A stretch of 64,000 nt of DNA, from positions 16,379,515-16,443,514 of the forward strand of contig NC_066528.1 of the NCBI RefSeq assembly GCF_024679095.1. The letters are read 5' to 3'. The translations under genes were made by a program, and so were the position numbers. This DNA is from Eriocheir sinensis. Its lineage: Eukaryota; Arthropoda; Malacostraca; Decapoda; Varunidae. Shown here in pieces: positions 58,721-64,000 of this stretch (position 1 is its first letter; each line of letters starts with the position of its first letter). The notes under the pieces are model-generated. The model saw nothing but the letters and a program-made list of their open reading frames with translations, was not told the origin of the DNA and ran no database searches.

Positions 58721-59394
58721 TTAAGAATACCACCCTATATAGACTCATATCAGCGGGAGAGTGTTCACTTGTAAATACACAAAACCTGAGCTTTCCCTCA
58801 AGCGAACTCCATTTTCTATAACTTGTATAGCACCAAACGTTTTCCCAAAGGAACTCCCTGCGTGATCTCCTAGAAGTAGAATCGCATGCCAATGTACCCA
58901 GCATATAGAGTTTAATCCACAATACCCTGCAGTGTTTTGGTACTTGTTAACTAGGGTGCCAAACAGTCCCAGCTCAACCTCTTCGACATGCAGATTTCCG
59001 ACCCCAAACACTGTCTCCTAAATCCCAGAAACTAAAATCATTTCAAGTTATAATTAAAATGGTTGAGAACTGATGCCTTTTTGCAATAGTTGAGTGCCAG
59101 AAGCCGGTAAATACAGTGTGTTGAGTACGATAACTTGGCACCGCTGTAATGTTACCTCCCAATAGGCTCCCACATACTCACACCAGTGGAGGCAGGCAGG
59201 CAGGCGAGGAGTTCAGTCACGATCTGTACCCAGCATCGTTCTCCTGACCCAGGTCAAGGAAAGTGTGCAGGTTTTGTACTAATGTAGTGTGTGAAGGACG
59301 CGCACATATAGTTAGTGAAGTGAATTGTATTGCATTACAGCACCACCGATCTTAAATGAGGGCTGAGGTGCGGTCACGGTCCCAAACCGGCGGT

Positions 59395-59444
<50 letters not shown>

Positions 59445-59456
59445 CTTTGCTTCTTT
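58721..59456. other. Unique intergenic sequence
   Basis: No ORF or RNA gene is convincing. TTCAGTCAC at 59212 resembles an arthropod initiator but has no downstream element in place. (CT)n at 59395-59440. Confidence 0.4.
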
Positions 59457-59600
59457 TATAAGAACATAAGAACATAGGGAAACTGCAAGAGGCCGAGTGG
59501 CCTACACAGGGCAGCTCCAGAATTCCCCCACTACTCACGATGGGTGAGGTATAGTTTCAGGGATTACAGGTAGAGGCTTGATCCTCGTTGAATTACTTAA
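59457..59600 (-). mobile_element. Inverted copy of the CR1-like LINE 3' end
   Basis: AAGAACATAAGAACATAGGG, GCAAGAGGCCGAGTGGCCTA and GGTAGAGGCTTGATCCTCGT are the reverse complement of 300-420. The element terminates in the (AAGAACAT) repeat, as CR1-like 3' ends often do. Confidence 0.75.
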
Positions 59601-59784
59601 ATCTGTGCTGTTATTTGACATTTCTTAATTTTCTGTTAATTCATTTTATCTAATTTTGCTTTAAGTAATTTATTATTGTTTTATATACGGCACCAAATGA
59701 ACTCACTTGCGGCGCCCTGATCTGTTTTTCTTCAGTAATTATCTCCCTCTTTCCTTCCCTCCCTTCCTCCATCTCTCCCTTAAG

Positions 59785-60210
59785 GCAAGTTTTCCTCCAA
59801 CCTCCGATTAATCGGCGGCACCGCCCACCTCCAGCACTTTTTCCGCCGACTGTCGGAGCAAATTTGTAGCCCGCAGCTTTCGGGAAGGAACCGATTTGCT
59901 GGAGGAAAATTTGGAGTCAAATGATATTCTATGAAAATTGTTGAGAAAACAAATTAGTTTGCCATAATTATTTTATTTCTTGCATAACCTGCAATAGAAT
60001 AAGGATTATGAAGACGAAAAAAAAAGAGACCAAAACAAAACTTTATAATAGAACAACATAAGTTGTCCGTTGACCTCTTAACAATAAACAGCCCCAAACT
60101 GTTCTGTCAACAAACGAGCGTGCGGCAGGTGTCGGCGGTACCGGCTGAAATCGGAGGTTGGGGGTAGGATGTCGGAGGAAAAATAGCCCAGTGTGATAGC
60201 CCCTTAACCC
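59785..60210. mobile_element. Candidate DNA-transposon remnant with diverged terminal inverted repeats
   Basis: TTTTCCTCCAACCTCCGATT and CGGCGGCACCGCC at the left mirror ATCGGAGGTTGGGGG, CGGCGGTACCG and CGGAGGAAAAA at the right. The centre (59930-60060) is AT-rich and non-coding. Target duplications are not clear. Confidence 0.4.
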
Positions 60211-60235
60211 CGACAATGCACTCAACACTGCCCCC

Positions 60236-60276
<41 letters not shown>

Positions 60277-61355
60277 TTTATAAATCGTTACATCGTGGTC
60301 ATAATGTGTGTCAGGGAGCGGAGTGAGTGCGTGGCACGCTCCACAGGTGACTCATGTCAGCAGCTGCGTCAGAGGGAGTGTTGCCGCTCGTCAGGGATTT
60401 AACATTTATTTCTATCAAGAAAATATCATATTTTCTACTCATTTTCCTTCAAACTGTTACATTCCTTACCCTCCTAAGTACTGTGGTGAGAGTCATTGAG
60501 AGTAATAACGTTTTCTTAGCACCACAGCAAAATATGTATGCCACATTTCTTAATTGCCGTATAAATACTTTACACATGATGTCTACTTTTCTTTCATATA
60601 TCATACTATTTACGTTAAAAATGTATTAGTATGTGTTATATCACATTTTAGACTGCTTGGAGACATGGCATGCTGGACACACATGCTTGGCCCCACCACA
60701 GCCCTCGTTTAGGAGCGGTGTTACTGTAAGTAAGACCAGTGAACAGAAGTGCGTGGCTTTGTTTATTACAGTGAAATACATCTCATATAATTCCTTACCA
60801 TAGGAGTGTCTGATTATTTGGTAGGTAATGTAACATGGCATTGATTTAGCCTTGTATTACAGCTTTTACGTCCAAGTAGAGGCTACGTGGTGAAGACTGT
60901 GACAGTAAACGAAGCCTGTGAACACGGCGTTCTGTGATTAACCCAGCTCCTCAACGACACAGGTGAACTTCTGCGGTCAAAACCGCCACACCACGGGCAC
61001 TCCCCTTAGGTGACGCGTACGGCCTAAAGCCTTCCTAAACCTTTTCCGTAACTCCTTACTCGTAACCTTGCCTATATCGCTCCCTCCTGCACTAGAACAC
61101 AGCTGGCGATGCTCCCTCTCCTGACACAAGTCTAGCTGGTCTGCCTCCTATACCTCCTTCACCCCTGCCTTAGGAAAGCAGACCCTAGACCTATTCCTCC
61201 TGCCCGTCAGCTTCTGCCGAAAAATGAAGTGCAATCCCAGATTTCAAGTTTGGGGTCGAGGCTGCCGTATGACAGGAAGTTTTTTCTCCCAGCAACATCA
61301 CTCCTGCGGCCTCACAATTGCCGGAATTGCCATTAAAATTATACATTAACGGACA
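60211..61355. other. Intergenic sequence without recognised features
   Basis: C-run and (CT)n at 60230-60272. The rest appears unique; short ORFs lack coding bias. Confidence 0.5.
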
Positions 61356-61969
61356 GTGCACACAGCGTTATGTCCTGAGATTGTTCTTACAGTGAGGTCA
61401 AGATTACGACTCTTCTTGGTACTGTCACTCGTTAACCCTGACGGCAGCACCGCCATGTCTCTCCTATGTATCTCTAAGGCTGAACTCTTCTCTCAAACTT
61501 TCTGTAACAACTCCACTCTGGACGATTCTGGGCATATTCCTCCTACTCATCCCCCCTCTGACTCCTTTATGCCTGTTATTAAGATTCTTAAGAACGATGT
61601 TTTCTATGCCCTCTCTGGCCTCAAGTCTCAGAAGGCTTATGGACCTGATGGGGTGCCTCCTATTGTCCTTAAAAACTGTGCTTCCGTGCTGACACCCTGC
61701 CTGGTCAAACTCTTTCGCCTCTGCCTGTCAACATCTACCTTTCCTCCCTGCTGGAAGTACGCTTTCATACAGCCTGTGCCTAAGAAGGGTGACCGTTCCA
61801 ATCCCTCAAACTAGCTCCCTATAGCTTTACTTTCCTGTCTATCTAAAGCTTTTGAATCAATCTTTAACCGGAAGATTCAAAAGCACCTTCCCACTTCTGA
61901 CCTTCTATCTGATCGACAGTATGGGTTCCGCAAGGGGCGTTCTAATGCCGATCTTCTTGCTCTCTTAAG
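61356..61969 (+). pseudogene. Non-LTR retrotransposon reverse transcriptase fragment
   Basis: Conceptual reading gives LVNPDGSTAMSL, SKAELFSQTFCNNSTLDD, KAYGPDGVPPIVLKN, FIQPVPKKGDRSNPSN, then, after an in-frame TAG at 61813-61815 where the family has Tyr-Arg, LPIALLSCLSKAFESIFN and DRQYGFRKGRSNADLLALL. These are RT motifs from the N-terminal side to before the catalytic YxDD, which is absent. It stops abruptly in mid-domain, without a LINE 3' end. Inactive. It directly precedes the dehydrogenase gene. Confidence 0.85.
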
Positions 61970-62035
61970 AGGCCTCAGCGTGTGGAGTCTCGTCGATAAT
62001 CCGAGACTTCGTGCACTCGACCACTTCTCAGCAAC

Positions 62036-63094
62036 ATGACGCCGCCCTCGACGCCCACCGTCCACGTCCTCACAATCCTGAGTGGGCTGGGTGATGCCGT
62101 CTCCAGCAGGCTGCCGGGGACAAAGGTGGTCAACGTTCGCACAACAGACATGGGCTACGACGGAGAGGTTCATAAAAAGAAGAGCAGAAGACTGACGGAT
62201 GAAGAACTGGATCTCGTCGCGGACACAGAGATACTGCTCACCCACACGTTTACCTTCATTCAGATATTGAAACGCAAGGGTCCGGACTTCCTCACGAGGC
62301 TGCGGTGGGTGCACTTCATGTCGGTGGGCGTCGACAACTTGGTGGATTTCTTGGGATCTGAGCCGCCCTTCGTTGTGACCCGCAGCACCGGGGACGCCGC
62401 GCCGGCCCTCATGGCCGAGTACGTGGTGGGCCAGATCCTGTGCCACGAGCGCGGCTGGCGCCCCATCTACCTGAAGCAGCTGAGCAAGGACTGCCGCAGC
62501 TGGGGTCAATTCAAGGAGTACCGCGGCCTGGCGCAGCTGACGGTGGGCGTGATGGGCGTCGGCAACATGGGCCGCGCCACGGCCGGGGTGCTCAAGGGCT
62601 TCGGCTGCCGCGTGCTCGGCCTGGCCAGGGTGCCGCGCGGCGCCGCCGCGGCGGTGCCCGGCGTGGACCGGCTGTGGTACGGGCGGGAGGGCCTCCCCGC
62701 CTTCCTGCAGGAGTGTGACTACGTGGTCAACACGTTGCCCTCCACGCCCGCCACGCGTGGCCTGCTGGGCGGCGACGTGCTCAGCGGGGCCGCCAGGAGG
62801 CCGGTGCTGGTCAACGTGGGGCGCGGGGACGTCATCAGCGAGGCAGACCTCCTGAGGGCGCTGGGGCAGGGCTGGCTCTCCGCCGCGCTGCTCGACTGCA
62901 CGGAGAGGGAGCCGCCCGCCGAGGACAGCCCCCTCTGGACACACCCGCGGGTCGTCATGACGCCTCACACGTCCACCATCGCAAGCAACGACTTCAAGCG
63001 CGAGTCCGTCGCCAAAGACTTCTGTGACAAATTTGCCAAGTTCCTCGCCGGGCAGCCGCTCGCCGGGCAGGTGGACTGGCAGGCCGGCTACTGA
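62036..63094 (+). CDS. D-2-hydroxyacid dehydrogenase, glyoxylate/hydroxypyruvate-reductase-like (352 aa)
   Basis: A single uninterrupted exon, ATG in context CAACATGA, TGA at 63092. Known role of the family: NAD(P)H-dependent reduction of 2-keto acids such as glyoxylate or hydroxypyruvate to D-2-hydroxyacids. Visible: substrate loop SVGVDN (96-101), AEYVVGQ (128-133), Rossmann GVGNMG (174-179), with LGLAR at the cofactor-selecting position (Arg198, suggesting NADPH), catalytic Arg263 (NVGRGDVI), Glu292 (REPP) and His311 (TPHTS), SPLW before the His. Length is normal and all key residues are present, so it should be active. Very GC-rich third positions and no introns contrast with the split genes upstream. 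The substrate is not decidable; GhrA-like is the best guess. A weak AATAAT near 63467 may serve polyadenylation. Confidence 0.93.
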   Translation: MTPPSTPTVHVLTILSGLGDAVSSRLPGTKVVNVRTTDMGYDGEVHKKKSRRLTDEELDLVADTEILLTHTFTFIQILKRKGPDFLTRLRWVHFMSVGVDNLVDFLGSEPPFVVTRSTGDAAPALMAEYVVGQILCHERGWRPIYLKQLSKDCRSWGQFKEYRGLAQLTVGVMGVGNMGRATAGVLKGFGCRVLGLARVPRGAAAAVPGVDRLWYGREGLPAFLQECDYVVNTLPSTPATRGLLGGDVLSGAARRPVLVNVGRGDVISEADLLRALGQGWLSAALLDCTEREPPAEDSPLWTHPRVVMTPHTSTIASNDFKRESVAKDFCDKFAKFLAGQPLAGQVDWQAGY

Positions 63095-63500
63095 GGTGCG
63101 GGCGCTGAGGGAGCAGAGCAGCCCTTCACGGAACGGGGTGGGCTGCGACCACTGGAATGTGCCTTGATGAAGTGGTGCAGCGGGGCATGTCCGATTCTCC
63201 GTGCAGTGTATCGTAGTGTCACATGAAAGAACACACGTCTTTTCCATTAAGGACACAAACTTAGGCTCAAAATTAATCCTTGGGGTGTAACCCTCTCTAG
63301 ACCAACACCTTTGTTCAGGCAGCCACCAACACCGAGCCTCATGGCCAACACTGGCGCCGCGAACACTGCGCACACACGCCAATGTGTTCAGCGATGTGCA
63401 GGGCTTTCTAGAGTACGAGTGTGCTGTGCCGTGCTGTATAGTGTGGTATGGTGCTGACGAGAGATAAATAATACTTTCTCACGGTTTGTTTGTATCAGGC

Positions 63501-63545
<45 letters not shown>

Positions 63546-63941
63546 ACTCAAGTGGTTTAGAGAGGACGTCCAGAGACACTTACTTTACCCCCGCTACTTC
63601 ACCCCTTGAGTGTCATCCCTGTGTAGGGGTCTGGCGATAACGGAGATACGCGCTCAATACCTTAACTAACCCTTGGACCGAAGATGATACTCTTCCTGAT
63701 TATGAAAAGGACTTAAGAACGAGAAACTAGTCTGAAAATTTGTCTTTTTAGGATGAGGAAAATAGATATTGTATTAGTAGAAGCCTCTTGGTCGACGGGA
63801 CAACCACTCTTACCAGCCGCACGCACGTGTCTACTGCCCAACCCCGCCCCAATCCACCTTTCTATCCAGGCACAAACAAACAAACACCTACACACACACA
63901 CACACATTCTATCATTCCCAGCCCCACAACTCTTAACTCAT
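63095..63941. other. 3' flank of the dehydrogenase gene
   Basis: Mostly unique. (GA)n at 63503-63542 and (CA)n at 63889-63906. No ORF with coding bias. Confidence 0.5.
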
Positions 63942-64000
63942 GATTACGACTCTGTCTGGTACTATCGCTCGTTAACAGGCCTCAGCGTGTGGAGTCACGT
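63942..64000 (+). repeat. Partial direct repeat of the sequence upstream of the dehydrogenase
   Basis: 63942-63976 (GATTACGACTCTGTCTGG..CTCGTTAAC) matches 61402-61436; 63977-64000 (AGGCCTCAGCGTGTGGAGTC) matches 61970-61993. In the first copy the two parts are separated by 533 bp of reverse transcriptase sequence. The repeat runs off the window. Confidence 0.85.

Noticed and set aside
59205..59345. Initiator-like TTCAGTC as a promoter of a downstream gene
   Set aside because: No TATA or downstream promoter element at the right distance and no coding exon nearby.

Overview
The window is animal nuclear DNA, most likely from a decapod crustacean. This is an inference from split genes with short GC-rich exons and GT-AG introns, very dense (GA)n/(CA)n/(CT)n/trinucleotide tracts, many tandem arrays, CR1-like LINE 3' ends and repeats of the kind common in crab and shrimp genomes. 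No bacterial features (operons, ribosome binding sites, CRISPR) are present. Four protein-coding genes can be supported; together they make up only a few percent of the sequence.

Region by region: (1) 1-1690, LINE debris and simple repeats. (2) 1695-32228, a 12-exon plus-strand gene for an SGK-family AGC kinase with an N-terminal PX domain, about 663 aa, with candidate TATA box, start codon, stop and polyadenylation signal. Its first intron (15.3 kb) and second intron (5.8 kb) are filled with tandem arrays, polypurine/polypyrimidine tracts and two small DNA transposons. (3) 33552-34527, a convergent minus-strand single-exon gene for an unrecognised 257-aa, possibly secreted protein, with a 15-bp minisatellite just upstream of its start. 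(4) 38051-51553, an 8-exon plus-strand gene for a secreted CUB-domain, trypsin-like serine protease, about 471 aa. (5) 51560-61355, gene-poor DNA with long CA and AGT microsatellites, a tRNA-type SINE, CR1-like LINE fragments, a 1.6-kb purine tract and a young foldback element. (6) 61356-61969, part of a non-LTR reverse transcriptase, directly followed by an intronless D-2-hydroxyacid dehydrogenase gene (62036-63094). The last 59 bases of the window resemble two separate pieces of the sequence upstream of that gene, which hints at a tandem duplication continuing beyond the window.

The genes are not obviously related in function: a lipid-targeted signalling kinase, a digestive/immune/olfactory-type protease, a metabolic oxidoreductase and an orphan. 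The most unusual feature is structural. Introns of both split genes repeatedly contain tandem copies of their own exon edges (donors, acceptors and a few exon codons), so many introns seem to have grown by duplication across splice junctions. Intron 2 of the kinase gene also holds a cluster of 13 perfect nuclear-receptor half-sites (AGGTCA/TGACCT) within about 400 bp. All family assignments were made by eye from motifs; no database search was run.
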